64,000 nt of DNA from Sulfuritalea sp. (GCA_030247575.1 JAOTRV010000013.1:1-64000); one strand, 5' to 3'. Shown: positions 1-8,836, counted from the first letter of the stretch. Notes: generated from the letters alone by a model not told the origin. A program made the numbers and translations.

Positions 1-980
1 GTGTCTGGGAGAAGTTCTACTCGGGCGTCAGCATCGCGCTCAAGGAGTCCAACGCCTTCGAACAATGGGCATACAAGCTGGCAATCGGCATCGGCCTGGA
101 GAAGGTCAAGCGCTACGAGGCACGGCAGCCGATCAGCGGCGGACTCAATTTCGCGCACTGGCTGGCGCGCGTGCTGGTGCTGAACAATGTCAGGAAGCTG
201 ATCGGCATCCATCGCAGCCGCATGCTGATCACCGGCGCGGCGCCGATTTCGCCCGACCTGGTGCGCTGGTACATGGCGCTCGGCGTGCCGATGCTGGAAG
301 TCTGGGGCATGACGGAAACCGGCGGTGGGTCGACCGCGATGCCGATCGAGCGCATCAAGCCGGGATCGATCGGCGTGCCCGGCACCATGAACGAAGTCAA
401 GCTCTCGGCCGAGGGCGAGATCATGGTGCGCGGCCCGAACGTCTTCATGGGTTACCTCAACCAGCCGGAAAAGACCGCCGAGACCATCGATGCCGAAGGC
501 TGGCTGCACACCGGCGACGTCGGCACCGTCGATACCGAGGGCTTCTACCGCATTTCCGACCGCCTCAAGGACATCATCATCACCGCCGGCGGCAAGAACA
601 TCACGCCTTCCGAGCTGGAAAACCAGATCAAGTTCTCGCCCTATGTTACCGATGCGGTGGTGATCGGCGACAAGCGGCCGTATCTGGTCTGCCTGATCAT
701 GATCGATCAGGAGAACGTCGAGAAGTTCGCCCAGGACCACGACGTACCCTTCTCCAACTACGCCAGCCTGACGCGGGCGGCGGAAGTGCAGAAGCTGATC
801 GAGGGCGAGATCGAGCGGGTCAACCGGCAGTTCGCGCGCGTCGAGCAGATCAAGAAGTTCCGCCTGATCGAGAAGAAGCTCGGCGCCGAGGACGAGGAGT
901 TGACCCCGACCATGAAATTGAAGCGTAAGCTAGTAAGTCAAAAATATGCCGAACTGATCGAGTCGATGTATCGTGACTAG
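1..980 (+). CDS. Long-chain acyl-CoA synthetase (AMP-binding), C-terminal part
   Basis: The 5' end lies outside the window; the reading frame has codons starting at position 3. The product would activate a carboxylic acid (fatty or aromatic-derived) to its CoA thioester through an acyl-adenylate. The sequence shows VWEKFYSGV near the left edge, ITGAAPISPDLVRW, the adenylate motif VWGMTETGGG, WLHTGDVG, the hinge DRLKDIIITAGGKNITPSE and the C-terminal lysine region TPTMKLKRK, all usual for the long-chain (FAA-type) branch. It sits 45 nt upstream of a branched-chain-type ABC binding protein, an arrangement common in clusters for uptake and CoA activation of organic acids. The substrate cannot be told from sequence. 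Confidence 0.93.
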   Translation, partial: VWEKFYSGVSIALKESNAFEQWAYKLAIGIGLEKVKRYEARQPISGGLNFAHWLARVLVLNNVRKLIGIHRSRMLITGAAPISPDLVRWYMALGVPMLEVWGMTETGGGSTAMPIERIKPGSIGVPGTMNEVKLSAEGEIMVRGPNVFMGYLNQPEKTAETIDAEGWLHTGDVGTVDTEGFYRISDRLKDIIITAGGKNITPSELENQIKFSPYVTDAVVIGDKRPYLVCLIMIDQENVEKFAQDHDVPFSNYASLTRAAEVQKLIEGEIERVNRQFARVEQIKKFRLIEKKLGAEDEELTPTMKLKRKLVSQKYAELIESMYRD

Positions 981-1025
981 GTTGATTACGGCTTTCGTTT
1001 TAACCGGCAAACGGAGGAGAGCGCA

Positions 1026-2204
1026 ATGAAGGGTTACACCAAACTGGCCGCGGCAGTGCTTGCGGCCGCAGGAGTAGGCGCCGGCGCCACGGCGATGGCC
1101 GCCGAGCAGATGGGCGTCACCAAGAACGAGATCGTCATCGGCACGATTCAGGATCTCTCCGGGCCGCTGGCCGGCTTCGGCAAGGCCTTGCGCTTCGGCA
1201 TGCAGATGCGGGTCGACGAGGTCAATGAGGCCGGCGGCATCAACGGCCGCAAGCTCAAGTTCATCGCCGAAGACAGCGGCTACGACCCGAAGAAGGGCCT
1301 CCTCGCGGCACAGAAGATGGTGCAGCAGGACAAGCTCTTCGCCATGGTCGGCACCATCGGCACCGCGGTCAATCTGGCCACCTTCCCGACCCTGTTCGAC
1401 AAGGGCGTGATGAACCTGTTTCCGCTCACCGCCGCGCGTGAAATGTACGAGCCGCTGCACAAGCTGAAGTTTTCCTTCGCCGCCCCCTACTACACCCAGA
1501 TTCGCATGGGCGTGAAATGGCTGGTCAAGGAGCGCGGCGCGAAGAAATTCTGCGTCATCTACCAGGATGACGACTTCGGCACCGAAGTGCTGAAGGGCGC
1601 CGAGGACGGCCTCAAGGACATCAACATGACGTTCGCCGAAAAGACCTCCTTCAAGCGCGGCGCCACCGATTTCTCGGCGCAGGTGTCGAAGATGAAGGCG
1701 GCGGATTGCGACACCGTGGTGCTCGGCACCATCATTCGCGAGACCATCGGCACCATCGGCACGGCGCGCAAGATGGGCTGGAATCCGCACTTCATCGGGT
1801 CCTCGGCGGCCTACACCGACCTGATCCACAAGCTTGGCGGCAAGGCGATGGACGGCCTCTACGCCATGCACCAGGTCGAGGTGCCCTATGCCGACGATTC
1901 GTCGAAGAACGTGCGTGACTGGTTTGCGTCGTACAAGGCCAAGTTCAAGGAAGAGCCGGGCCTGTTCTCCGCCTACGGCTATGTGGCGATGGACATGTTC
2001 GTGCAGACCGCGAAGAAAACCGGCACCAACCTGACGACGGACAACTTCATCAAGACCCTGGAAAGCACCACCTTCTCGCGCGACATGTTCGGCAGCCCCG
2101 AGTACAAGTTCACCCCGAAGCAGCATCTGGGCAACGACAAGTCGAAGGTCGGCCAAATCCAGAACGGCCGCTGGGTGGCGGTGACCGACTATCTGAGCCA
2201 GTAA
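1026..2204 (+). CDS. ABC transporter substrate-binding protein, branched-chain amino acid type
   Basis: 392 residues, periplasmic type I binding protein (Peripla_BP_6 / LivK-like). Residues 1-25 form a signal peptide (KLAAAVLAAAGVGAGATAMA) with likely cleavage after AMA. The mature start, VTKNEIVIGTIQDLSGPLAGFGKA, and GGINGRKLKFIAEDSGYDP are family hallmarks. The start is supported by a GGAGGAG Shine-Dalgarno 6 nt upstream. Members linked to acyl-CoA ligases often bind aromatic or aliphatic acids rather than leucine, so the ligand is open. It is probably cotranscribed with the ligase and is followed by an intrinsic terminator; no permease genes follow, so they must lie upstream of the window or elsewhere. 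Confidence 0.93.
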   Translation: MKGYTKLAAAVLAAAGVGAGATAMAAEQMGVTKNEIVIGTIQDLSGPLAGFGKALRFGMQMRVDEVNEAGGINGRKLKFIAEDSGYDPKKGLLAAQKMVQQDKLFAMVGTIGTAVNLATFPTLFDKGVMNLFPLTAAREMYEPLHKLKFSFAAPYYTQIRMGVKWLVKERGAKKFCVIYQDDDFGTEVLKGAEDGLKDINMTFAEKTSFKRGATDFSAQVSKMKAADCDTVVLGTIIRETIGTIGTARKMGWNPHFIGSSAAYTDLIHKLGGKAMDGLYAMHQVEVPYADDSSKNVRDWFASYKAKFKEEPGLFSAYGYVAMDMFVQTAKKTGTNLTTDNFIKTLESTTFSRDMFGSPEYKFTPKQHLGNDKSKVGQIQNGRWVAVTDYLSQ

Positions 2205-2236
2205 GGTCTTGCCCGCAAGGGCATGATGCGGTTTCG

Positions 2237-2269
2237 ACGGGCGTCCCGATCAGGACGCCCGTTGTTTTT
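2237..2269 (+). terminator. Rho-independent terminator after the ABC binding protein gene
   Basis: A perfect 10-bp stem, ACGGGCGTCC / GGACGCCCGT (2237-2246 and 2253-2262), with a 6-nt loop is followed directly by TGTTTTT. It lies 32 nt after the stop of the binding-protein gene and closes the left operon. Confidence 0.92.
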
Positions 2270-2299
2270 GGAGGCCGGGGATGATCCCTTGGCGATGAT

Positions 2300-2884
2300 T
2301 CACCGGCAGCGGGCGATCTCGGCATCCGTCATGACGGGCTTGATCACGCAGCGCGACTCGAGCGCCGCCTGCTGGCGCAGTTGTTCCTTCCGCTTCTGTT
2401 CCTGTGCCTTGCGCAGCGCTTCCTGCCGGCGATCTTCCTCGGCTTCCCTGGCGAGGCGGTCCATTTCTTCGCGCTTGCGCTCTTCCTCGGCCCTGCGTTT
2501 TTCGTCGGCCAGGCGCGCCACTTCCATTTGCCGCCTTTGCTGTTCCGCCTGTCGTTGCGGGTCTTCGGTGGCGGGTATCCTGGCCGCGGCCGCGCCCGCA
2601 GCGATGCCGGCGGCGGCGCCGACCGCCGCCGATGCCGCCGTGGAACTGCCGCTTGCGGACGAGGGGCCGCCGCCCGAGGAAAAATTGACGCTGATGCCCT
2701 TGCCCGACTCGGAACGCGTTTCTTCCTTTTCGGCCTTCTTGCCGGCCGCCGGCTTTGCACTCGAGGAGGACTTCGCCGCAGACGAGGACGACGAGCGGCC
2801 GCCGACGCGGGCGGCGTCGCTGGCGCCCGAAAACACGATCAGCAGCGCCGCGATCAGGATCGGGACTACGGGTGTCGCCTTCAT
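2300..2884 (-). CDS. Secreted alanine/serine-rich coiled-coil protein, unknown function
   Basis: 194 residues from the ATG at 2884, which begins a clear signal peptide (MKATPVVPILIAALLIVFSGASDA) and is preceded by GCGGAAC. A longer frame upstream to 2959 has no such start. The mature protein has a Ser/Ala-rich stretch, an Ala/Gly hydrophobic patch, then a highly charged Arg/Glu/Lys/Gln segment (about 110-180) predicted to form a long coiled coil, and ends with a CVIKPVMTDAEIARCR tail with two cysteines. I do not recognise a family. It converges on the terminator at 2237. Confidence 0.7.
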   Translation of the reverse strand: MKATPVVPILIAALLIVFSGASDAARVGGRSSSSSAAKSSSSAKPAAGKKAEKEETRSESGKGISVNFSSGGGPSSASGSSTAASAAVGAAAGIAAGAAAARIPATEDPQRQAEQQRRQMEVARLADEKRRAEEERKREEMDRLAREAEEDRRQEALRKAQEQKRKEQLRQQAALESRCVIKPVMTDAEIARCR

Positions 2885-2940
2885 GAATGTTCCGCTGAAC
2901 TGGTCGGGGGGCGGCAGGTCAGCGGGAAACGCCTGTCGAT

Positions 2941-3147
2941 TCAAGTCGCAATGACGCATGATCGTTCCTCCTCATCCAGCGGCTCGAACCACGTCAGTTG
3001 CTTGTCGAGCACCGCGATGTTGGCTTCCGAGGCATCTCCGCTGCGCGCGGCGGGGCGGCGGCGCAGTTCTGCGGCGGGTGCGTCGGTCGGCAGAATGTTG
3101 AAGCTTACACACATTTCGTTTTCCAGCGCGAGTAATGGCGTTCGGCC
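2941..3147 (-). pseudogene. Remnant of the C-terminus of an APH/P-loop kinase gene
   Basis: The translated stretch contains LPTDAPAAELRRR, ARSGDASEANIAVLDKQL and WFEPLDEEE, which align with LHTEAPVDELRLR, ARSGDASEATVGVLDRQL and SFEPLSAAE at the C-terminus of the intact kinase at 18559-20073. DNA similarity is also evident over about 200 bp and fades near 3147. No Walker A motif or start codon remains, so only the last 65 or so codons survive. It is a decayed second copy, not a gene. Confidence 0.8.
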
Positions 3148-3289
3148 AGGGTGGTGCGGGGCAGATCTGTTCGGGACACATCCCGATTCAAGGCGGGCCT
3201 CGACGGATGCGTGATCCCTGATGCCCATCCGTTGGTTCACGCGGAAGTCGGCCCTGGTGATACGGCGCTCCGGCTTCGGGGACGCGTTT

Positions 3290-3730
3290 TCAGGCTCGCC
3301 CGATGCGGCGCAGCAGACGCATCAGGGCGCCCAGCAGCGGCAGCTTGGCATACAGATCTTCGGCGGCGTCCCAGTAGTCGCGATGCAGCACGACCTTGCC
3401 GGCGGCGTCGAAGCGCAGATGGCTGGCGCCGCGCACGCGGATCGCCTGCGGCCGCCGGCCGCGGGTGCGGAAGTGGAAGTCCCACAGCAGCATCACGCCG
3501 CCCTCGTCACCTTCGCCGCCGAAGCGGCTGCCGATCTTGAAGCGCGGTTCATCGACCTGGGTGAACATGTGGCGGAAGATGCGGGCGATGGCCTCGGTGC
3601 CGCGCACCTCGTTGAACGGGTCCTTGAACTCGGCATCGGCGGCATAGAAGTCGGGCACGTGGTCGACCGTCTGCGGGCTCAGGTGCTCGAACCAGTCGAT
3701 CAGGGCTTGCAGGTTCTTCATGGCGGTCAC
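3290..3730 (-). CDS. NTF2-like / SnoaL-fold protein
   Basis: 146 residues with the pattern of the nuclear transport factor 2 superfamily: N-terminal helix LQALIDWFEHLSPQTVDHV, FYAADAEFKDPFNEVRGTEAI, and the C-terminal strand ASHLRFDAAGKVVLHRDYWD. Such proteins are small alpha+beta cones that bind hydrophobic ligands or act as isomerases or hydratases; the ligand is unknown. The ATG overlaps the stop of the SDR gene (ATGA). As the last gene of the eleven-gene leftward operon it probably acts on the same lipid product. Confidence 0.85.
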   Translation of the reverse strand: MTAMKNLQALIDWFEHLSPQTVDHVPDFYAADAEFKDPFNEVRGTEAIARIFRHMFTQVDEPRFKIGSRFGGEGDEGGVMLLWDFHFRTRGRRPQAIRVRGASHLRFDAAGKVVLHRDYWDAAEDLYAKLPLLGALMRLLRRIGRA

Positions 3731-4494
3731 AAGCGGGTGAAGCGCCTCACCAGCGCGAAGTAAGGACCATAGGGCAGCAGGCGCAGCAGTTTCAGCCAGT
3801 GCGTGAAGCGGCGCGGAAAATGAATCTCGAAACTGCCGCGGCCGAAGCCGGCGATGATTTCTTCCGCCGCTTGTTGCGGACTGATCAGCGCCGGCATTTC
3901 GAAATCGTTGGCTGCGGTCATCGGCGTCGCGACGAAGCCGGGATTGATGAGGTAGACCGACAGGCCGCGCGGCGCGAGGTCGAGGTACAGGGTTTCGGCG
4001 AAGTTGATCAGCGCCGCCTTGGTCGGGCCGTAGGCCGCCGCCTTGGGCAGGCCGCGGAAACCGGCGACGCTGGAAACGAAGGCCAGCGCGCCGCTGCCCT
4101 GCTTCAACAGGCGCGGAATCAGCCGCGCCGCGGCCGCCATCGGCGCGCGCAGGTTGATGTCGAGCAGGCGGTCGATGTCGTTGGCGTCGAGCTGCCAGGC
4201 GCGCATCGGTGCGTAGGCACCGGCGCAGAAGACCACCAGGTCGATGCCGCCCCAGTCCCGGAACAGTTCGTCGCAGGCAGCAGCAAAGGCGGTCCCGTCG
4301 GTGAAGTCGAAGGGCAGCGCGCGCGCTTCCACCTGGTCCGCGACCAGCGCCTGCAAGGCCTCGACGCGCCGCGCCGAAACGGCGACATGTGCGCCCCGCT
4401 GCAATAGTTGCGTCGCCAGCGCGGCACCGATGCCCGACGAGGCGCCGATGATCCAGACCCGCTGCGCGGCCCAGTCGCGGATGGGTTTGTTCAC
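3727..4494 (-). CDS. Short-chain dehydrogenase/reductase
   Basis: 255-residue classical SDR. The NAD(P)-binding motif GASSGIG is at 17-23, Asn114 lies in DINLRAP, Ser141/Ser142 in FVSSVAG, and the catalytic pair Tyr155-x3-Lys159 is in YGPTK. It should oxidise or reduce an alcohol/ketone with a nicotinamide cofactor. It overlaps the DUF3833 gene before it and the NTF2-like gene after it by 4 nt each. An SDR is a regular member of the FAD oxidoreductase/DUF1365/Cfa-type clusters of other proteobacteria. Confidence 0.92.
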   Translation of the reverse strand: MNKPIRDWAAQRVWIIGASSGIGAALATQLLQRGAHVAVSARRVEALQALVADQVEARALPFDFTDGTAFAAACDELFRDWGGIDLVVFCAGAYAPMRAWQLDANDIDRLLDINLRAPMAAAARLIPRLLKQGSGALAFVSSVAGFRGLPKAAAYGPTKAALINFAETLYLDLAPRGLSVYLINPGFVATPMTAANDFEMPALISPQQAAEEIIAGFGRGSFEIHFPRRFTHWLKLLRLLPYGPYFALVRRFTRL

Positions 4495-5045
4495 GGCGTC
4501 CGGCGCTTGAGCGACAGCGTGACTTCGCCCAGGGCGAAGCCGTACTTGCTCATCAGCGAACGGTTGAGCATGACCCGGTCATCGACCAGGAACATCCAGT
4601 CGTCGAAATCGACGTAGATGACTTTGCCGTCGACGTTCAGCGCCAGCACATAGCGCCAGCGCAGCGCGTTGCCCGCCGTTTCGCCCAGCGCCTCGCCGAC
4701 CACGTCACCGGCGGTGCCGATGAAGCGCCCGTTACCCGTGTCGCGCAGGGTCCACACGCGGCGCGGCGGATTGCCGCCGCCTTCACCGTCCGACCAGGTG
4801 AAGCGCTCGTCGAGCGTGCCGGTGTCGCCCTGCCACTTCGCTTCGATCACGACGTGGAAGCGCTTGATCACCTTGCCCGAGCGGTCCTGGAACATGCCCC
4901 AGCCCTCCACCGTGCCGGAGAAGAATTTGCGCAGGTCGAGTTGCGGCTTTTCGGCGCGGTACTGTTCGACCTCGATGCCGGCGCAGCCGCCGAGGAAGAC
5001 GGCGGCGAGCAGCACGCTGCCGATCCGGCGCAATGTTTCCATCAT
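4491..5045 (-). CDS. DUF3833 family lipoprotein
   Basis: 184 residues from the ATG at 5045, chosen because it overlaps the upstream transporter stop (ATGA); the much longer open frame to 6413 is chance readthrough in GC-rich DNA. The N-terminus is a lipoprotein signal (SVLLAAVFLGGC), followed by DUF3833 features: LDLRKFFSGTVEGWGMFQDR, FTWSDGEGG, RRVWTL, and a C-terminal DDWMFLVDDRVMLNRSLMSKYG segment. Function is unknown; the fold is probably a lipocalin-like barrel on the membrane. Its fixed place in the operon suggests a role in handling the modified lipid. Confidence 0.87.
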   Translation of the reverse strand: MMETLRRIGSVLLAAVFLGGCAGIEVEQYRAEKPQLDLRKFFSGTVEGWGMFQDRSGKVIKRFHVVIEAKWQGDTGTLDERFTWSDGEGGGNPPRRVWTLRDTGNGRFIGTAGDVVGEALGETAGNALRWRYVLALNVDGKVIYVDFDDWMFLVDDRVMLNRSLMSKYGFALGEVTLSLKRRTP

Positions 5046-6325
5046 GATGTCCTTCCTTCGAAATGGTGCCGCCAGCGCCACAGCAGCAGCAGGGAAACCA
5101 CCTTGATCGCGGCCGGCAGCAGGGCGTAGGTGGCGGCCAGCGCCAGCAGCCCCTGGCTCGCCGTGTCGCCGGCGCCGACTTTGTAGCCGAACAGGGCGAC
5201 CAGCGGCAAGGCGATGCCGGCCGCCAGCGCGAGGTTGAATTTGTTGACGAAATTCCAGACGCCGAAATAGGCCCCGGCCCCGGCGGCGGCCCGGCCCTTG
5301 CGTCTTCCGTCCGCCAGCAGGTCGGCAAGTAGCGCCGGTGGCAGCGCCAGTTCGGCGCCCAGCGCGGCGCCGCTGGCGGCGCAGATCAGGGCGAAGGCGA
5401 AGCCGTCGCCGGCGTCGAGCAGGAAGGCCCAGACGAAGCTGGCGATGGCCAGCACCATGCTCGCCAGCCAGGTGCGCACCTTGCCGTAACGGCGGGCGAG
5501 CGCCACCCAGCCGGGCAGGGCGAGGCCGCCGCAGACGAAGTAGATGACGAGGAACAGCCCCTGCCATTCCGGCAATTGCAGCACGTCGGCGATGAAGAAC
5601 AGCACCAGCGTCGCCGGGATCGCCGAGGCGATGCCGCCGGTGGCGAGCACGGCCAGCAGGCGGCGAAAGCGCGGGTCGGCGAACACGGCCGAGAGCGGCA
5701 GGCCCGGCGTCGCATCGCGGCTCGGCGTCGCCGCCGGCGCGCCGGCAAAGGTGGCCAGCGCGGCCAGCGCCAGGACGGGAATGAAGACCCAGCCCAGGTG
5801 CTGCATGGCCGTGGCGACATCCTTCGCCAGCAGCGAAGGCAGGGCGGCCGCCACCACCACGCCGGCCAGCGCGAACATTTCGCGCGCGGCGGTAACGCCG
5901 ACGCGCTCCTGCGGCGTTTCGCCGATCTCGGCGCCCCAGGCGTGGTAGTTGATGGTGGCTAGGCTGAAGCCGATGAAGGTCAGGCTCAGGCTCAGCACCA
6001 GCCAGGCGAGGCCACTCACTCCGCCGTCGGCGGGCGGCGCCAGCAGCGTCGCGAGGCCGAGGCCGAGCAGCGGCAGGGCGAATGCAATCAGCCGCCGCCG
6101 GTTGCCCAGCCGATCGCTCCATTGCCCCAGCAGCGGGTCGATCAACGCGTCGGCGAAGCGGGTCAGCAGCAGCACGGCGCCGACCAGCGCCAGCGGCAGC
6201 CCGACGCTGTCGGCATACAGCTTGGGAACATGCACGTAGAGCGGCAGCGCGGCAAACGCGAGCGGAAAGCCGAGCGCGCCGTAGGCCAGCATCTGCCGCG
6301 TCGGCATCGCGCCGGCGGACATCAT
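5042..6325 (-). CDS. MFS transporter, GPH (MelB-like) family
   Basis: 427 residues with about twelve hydrophobic segments. The loop signature TRFADALIDPLLGQWSDR after helix 2 and the INYHAWGAEI segment are typical of the glycoside-pentoside-hexuronide:cation symporter family. The ATG at 6325 overlaps the stop of the upstream gene. Homologues placed inside fatty-acid-modification clusters are called sugar/cation symporters by similarity, but no sugar gene is present here. I infer transport or flipping of a lipid-related compound; the substrate is not shown by sequence. Confidence 0.88.
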   Translation of the reverse strand: MMSAGAMPTRQMLAYGALGFPLAFAALPLYVHVPKLYADSVGLPLALVGAVLLLTRFADALIDPLLGQWSDRLGNRRRLIAFALPLLGLGLATLLAPPADGGVSGLAWLVLSLSLTFIGFSLATINYHAWGAEIGETPQERVGVTAAREMFALAGVVVAAALPSLLAKDVATAMQHLGWVFIPVLALAALATFAGAPAATPSRDATPGLPLSAVFADPRFRRLLAVLATGGIASAIPATLVLFFIADVLQLPEWQGLFLVIYFVCGGLALPGWVALARRYGKVRTWLASMVLAIASFVWAFLLDAGDGFAFALICAASGAALGAELALPPALLADLLADGRRKGRAAAGAGAYFGVWNFVNKFNLALAAGIALPLVALFGYKVGAGDTASQGLLALAATYALLPAAIKVVSLLLLWRWRHHFEGRTS

Positions 6326-6831
6326 CCGGCTCCCAGTAGGCTGGCGCGCAGCCCCGGTTCGCGGGTGCGCGGGTCGAGCCAGATGGCGAAGAAGGCGCGG
6401 GCGAACTCGACATCCTCGATGCGCCCGGTCAGCCTGCCCTGGTGGTAGAACTCGGCGCCGCGCTGCGGCAGGTGCAGGCCGTGGATCACCTCGCCTTTGC
6501 GCACATCCGGGAAGACGCGCTCCAGTTCGACCTTCCAGCGCGCCAGGCGCGCATCGTCGGCGCTGCCCAGACGCTGCATTTCCTCGATGCTGGCCTGCAC
6601 CAGGCGCGCCGAGGGGATGTCGCGGGCATAGCGCAGTTCCAGCGCATAGGGCTGGGCGGCCTGCCAGCGCCCTTCAGGCGCCCACAGGCTGGCCTGGTAG
6701 AGGCGGAAACCGAACCGGCGCATTTCACCCTGGCCCTGGATGCGCCAGTCCGGCGGCAGCACCGCCGCCGCGCCGCCGGCGATCAGCAGCAGGCCGAGGC
6801 CGACAAGGTATCGACGCAGGGCGGTCTTCAT
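6322..6831 (-). CDS. Chalcone isomerase-like secreted protein
   Basis: 169 residues from the ATG at 6831, which overlaps the Cfa-like gene stop (ATGA). A signal peptide (LVGLGLLLIAGGAAA) leads into a chalcone isomerase-like domain: FGFRLYQASLWAPEG, YALELRYARDIPSARLVQASIEEMQRL, FPDVRKGEVIHGLHLP and FARAFFAIWLDPRTREPGLRASLLG. Bacterial members are periplasmic and lack a proven reaction; some chalcone-isomerase-fold proteins bind fatty acids. The context with a Cfa-type methyltransferase fits a lipid-binding role. Confidence 0.85.
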   Translation of the reverse strand: MKTALRRYLVGLGLLLIAGGAAAVLPPDWRIQGQGEMRRFGFRLYQASLWAPEGRWQAAQPYALELRYARDIPSARLVQASIEEMQRLGSADDARLARWKVELERVFPDVRKGEVIHGLHLPQRGAEFYHQGRLTGRIEDVEFARAFFAIWLDPRTREPGLRASLLGAG

Positions 6832-8069
6832 GCGCGCGGCTTTTGCAGCAGGAAGTGATAGACGTCGGTGGCGCCGGAACGGAAGCCGGCTTCGCAGTAG
6901 GCGAGGTAGAAGCGCCACAGACGGCGGAAGCGCTCGTCGAATCCCTGGGCCGCGATCTGCGGCCAGGCGGCCTCGAAATCCCGATGCCAGTGCGCCAGGG
7001 TGCGCGCGTAGTCGATGCCGAAGGCGTGGCGGTCGAGCACCGAAAAGTCGGCGCCGGCGGCACGGCGTTCGAAGACCTCGGGCGAAGGCAGCATACCGCC
7101 GGGGAAGATGTGGCGCTGGATGAAATCCGTGCCGCGACGGTAGGCGGCGAAGCGTTCGTTGGCGATGGTGATGGTCTGCACCGCGGCGCGCCCGCCCGGC
7201 TTCAGGCAGTTATTCAACTGCGCGAAGTAGCCCGGCCAGAAGCGCTCGCCGACCGCCTCGAACATTTCGATGGAAACGATATGGTCATACTGGCCGCGCA
7301 CGTCGCGGTAGTCGGTCAGCGAGAAGTCCGCCAGGCCGGCAAAGCCCTTCTGCTGCGCGCGTGCGCGCGACCACTCCAGTTGCGAAGGCGACAGGGTGAT
7401 GCCATGCACGCGGCAGCCGAATTCGGTGGCGGCAATCTCGGCCAGCCCGCCCCAGCCGCAGCCCACTTCGAGGATCGTGTCGCCCGGTTTCGGGTCGAGC
7501 ATCTCCAGCAGGCGCAGGTATTTCTGGCGTTGCGCCTGCTGCAGCGACTGCTTCGGATCGGCGCCGAACAGCGCCGACGAGTAGCTCATCGACGGATCGA
7601 GCCAGAGCTTGTAGAAGTCGTTGCCGAGGTCGTAGTGGGCGAGGATGTTGCGCTTCGAGCCGGCGCGGGTGTTGCTGCGCAAGAGGTGTCGCAGGCGGTG
7701 GCCGAGCACCGGCAGCCAGCTGCCATGCACCGCGCGCGCGAGTTGTTTACGGTTCTCGGCGAGCAGGGTCAGCAGTTCGGCCGGGTGGTCGCTGTGCCAG
7801 TCGCCGGCTATCCAGCTTTCGCCGAAGCCGATGTCGCCTTCGGCCAGCACGCGGCGGAACACGCGTTCGTCATGGACGTGCAATGTGGCGCGCTCGGCGC
7901 CGTGGCCGAGCATGATGTGCTGGCCAGCGGGCAGGATCAGGCGCAGGCTGCCGCCTTCGATGTTCTGCAGCAGCTTGATCGCGGTGCGCGTCGCGGAGGC
8001 CAGTGTTGAAGGCACGGCGGCGGGACGCTGCCGCGACATGGGAAGAGAGTTCGATACCAGGGTATTCAT
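6828..8069 (-). CDS. Cyclopropane-fatty-acid synthase family SAM methyltransferase
   Basis: 413 residues. The N-terminal phospholipid-recognition part is followed by HYDLGNDFYKLWLD (145-158), MSYSSALF (161-168), the SAM loop EVGCGWGG (201-208), SIEMFEAVGERFW and FIQRHIFPGGMLPS, all standard for the Cfa family. It would transfer a methyl carbon from S-adenosylmethionine to an unsaturated acyl chain in the membrane. Next to FAD oxidoreductase and DUF1365 genes it resembles the Cfa-like enzymes linked to methylated or furan fatty acids rather than the housekeeping cyclopropane synthase. ATGA overlaps on both sides. Confidence 0.93.
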   Translation of the reverse strand: MNTLVSNSLPMSRQRPAAVPSTLASATRTAIKLLQNIEGGSLRLILPAGQHIMLGHGAERATLHVHDERVFRRVLAEGDIGFGESWIAGDWHSDHPAELLTLLAENRKQLARAVHGSWLPVLGHRLRHLLRSNTRAGSKRNILAHYDLGNDFYKLWLDPSMSYSSALFGADPKQSLQQAQRQKYLRLLEMLDPKPGDTILEVGCGWGGLAEIAATEFGCRVHGITLSPSQLEWSRARAQQKGFAGLADFSLTDYRDVRGQYDHIVSIEMFEAVGERFWPGYFAQLNNCLKPGGRAAVQTITIANERFAAYRRGTDFIQRHIFPGGMLPSPEVFERRAAGADFSVLDRHAFGIDYARTLAHWHRDFEAAWPQIAAQGFDERFRRLWRFYLAYCEAGFRSGATDVYHFLLQKPRA

Positions 8070-8836
8070 CGGGTGGTCTCCTGTAGCGGAGGTTGCGGGC
8101 GGGAATGGAAGACGGCGCGTTTCAGCCAGAGCTGCACGGCCTGCCAGTGGATGCGCCAGACTACGGCGAAGGTCAGCAGCGGCTGGCGCAGCAGCGCGCG
8201 GCGCGCGGTGGCGGCGCCCAGCGCTTGCGGCGCGCCTTGCAGCGCGGTGGCCAGCACGCGTTCGCCGTCGAGCCAGTAGTCCAGCATGACGCGGCGGCGT
8301 TGCGGGTCCAGGTCGAAGCGGAAGCGGTATTCGCCGGCGACCGGAAAGAAGGGCGAGACATGGAAGATCTTGCGCGCCGTCAGCGTGTCGGCGGCCGTGA
8401 TCGGGCGCTGGTCGGCATGGGCGACGAGGTAGTTGTGGTGGTCGCCGAAGGTGTTGCGGACTTCCGCCAGCACCGCGCGCAGGGCGCCGTCGCGGTCATG
8501 GCAGAACCAGAAGCTGACGGGATTGAAGACGAAGCCGAACAGGCGCGGAAAGGTCTGCAGCACCACTTCGCCGTCGGCCGCGGTGATGCCCTCGGCAGCC
8601 AGCAGGCCGCGGATCCACGGCTCCGGCGGCGAGCCGTCGCGCGCGCCGTGGTCGCGGAAGCGCAAGCTGAGCGGGCGCGAGCGCTCGACGCCGAACCAGC
8701 GGTTGCCGGCATCCTGCAATTGCGACAGCGGCAGGGAAAGGAAGAACAGCGGATAGACGAAGCGGTGCGCGGCGGGACTCTGCCCGGTGGCAAAGCGCGC
8801 GTGCATCACGCTGCCGGTGCACAGTTCGGGTTTCAT
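8066..8836 (-). CDS. DUF1365 family protein
   Basis: 256 residues from the ATG at 8836, which overlaps the FAD oxidoreductase stop (ATGA); the frame open to 8965 is not the gene start. Diagnostic DUF1365 motifs are VMHARFATGQSPAAHRFVYPLF at the N-terminus, TFPRLFGFVFNPVSFWFCHD, EVRNTFGDHHNYLV and KIFHVSPFFPVAGEYRF. The domain has no experimentally fixed reaction known to me; it is regularly found between an FAD oxidoreductase and a Cfa-type methyltransferase in gene sets for unusual membrane fatty acids. Confidence 0.92.
   Translation of the reverse strand: MKPELCTGSVMHARFATGQSPAAHRFVYPLFFLSLPLSQLQDAGNRWFGVERSRPLSLRFRDHGARDGSPPEPWIRGLLAAEGITAADGEVVLQTFPRLFGFVFNPVSFWFCHDRDGALRAVLAEVRNTFGDHHNYLVAHADQRPITAADTLTARKIFHVSPFFPVAGEYRFRFDLDPQRRRVMLDYWLDGERVLATALQGAPQALGAATARRALLRQPLLTFAVVWRIHWQAVQLWLKRAVFHSRPQPPLQETTR

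Noticed and set aside
4491-6413. 640-codon minus-strand frame as one long DUF3833 fusion protein
   Set aside because: The N-terminal 450 codons are a frame shadow of the transporter; the lipoprotein start at 5045 with an ATGA overlap is the real start.
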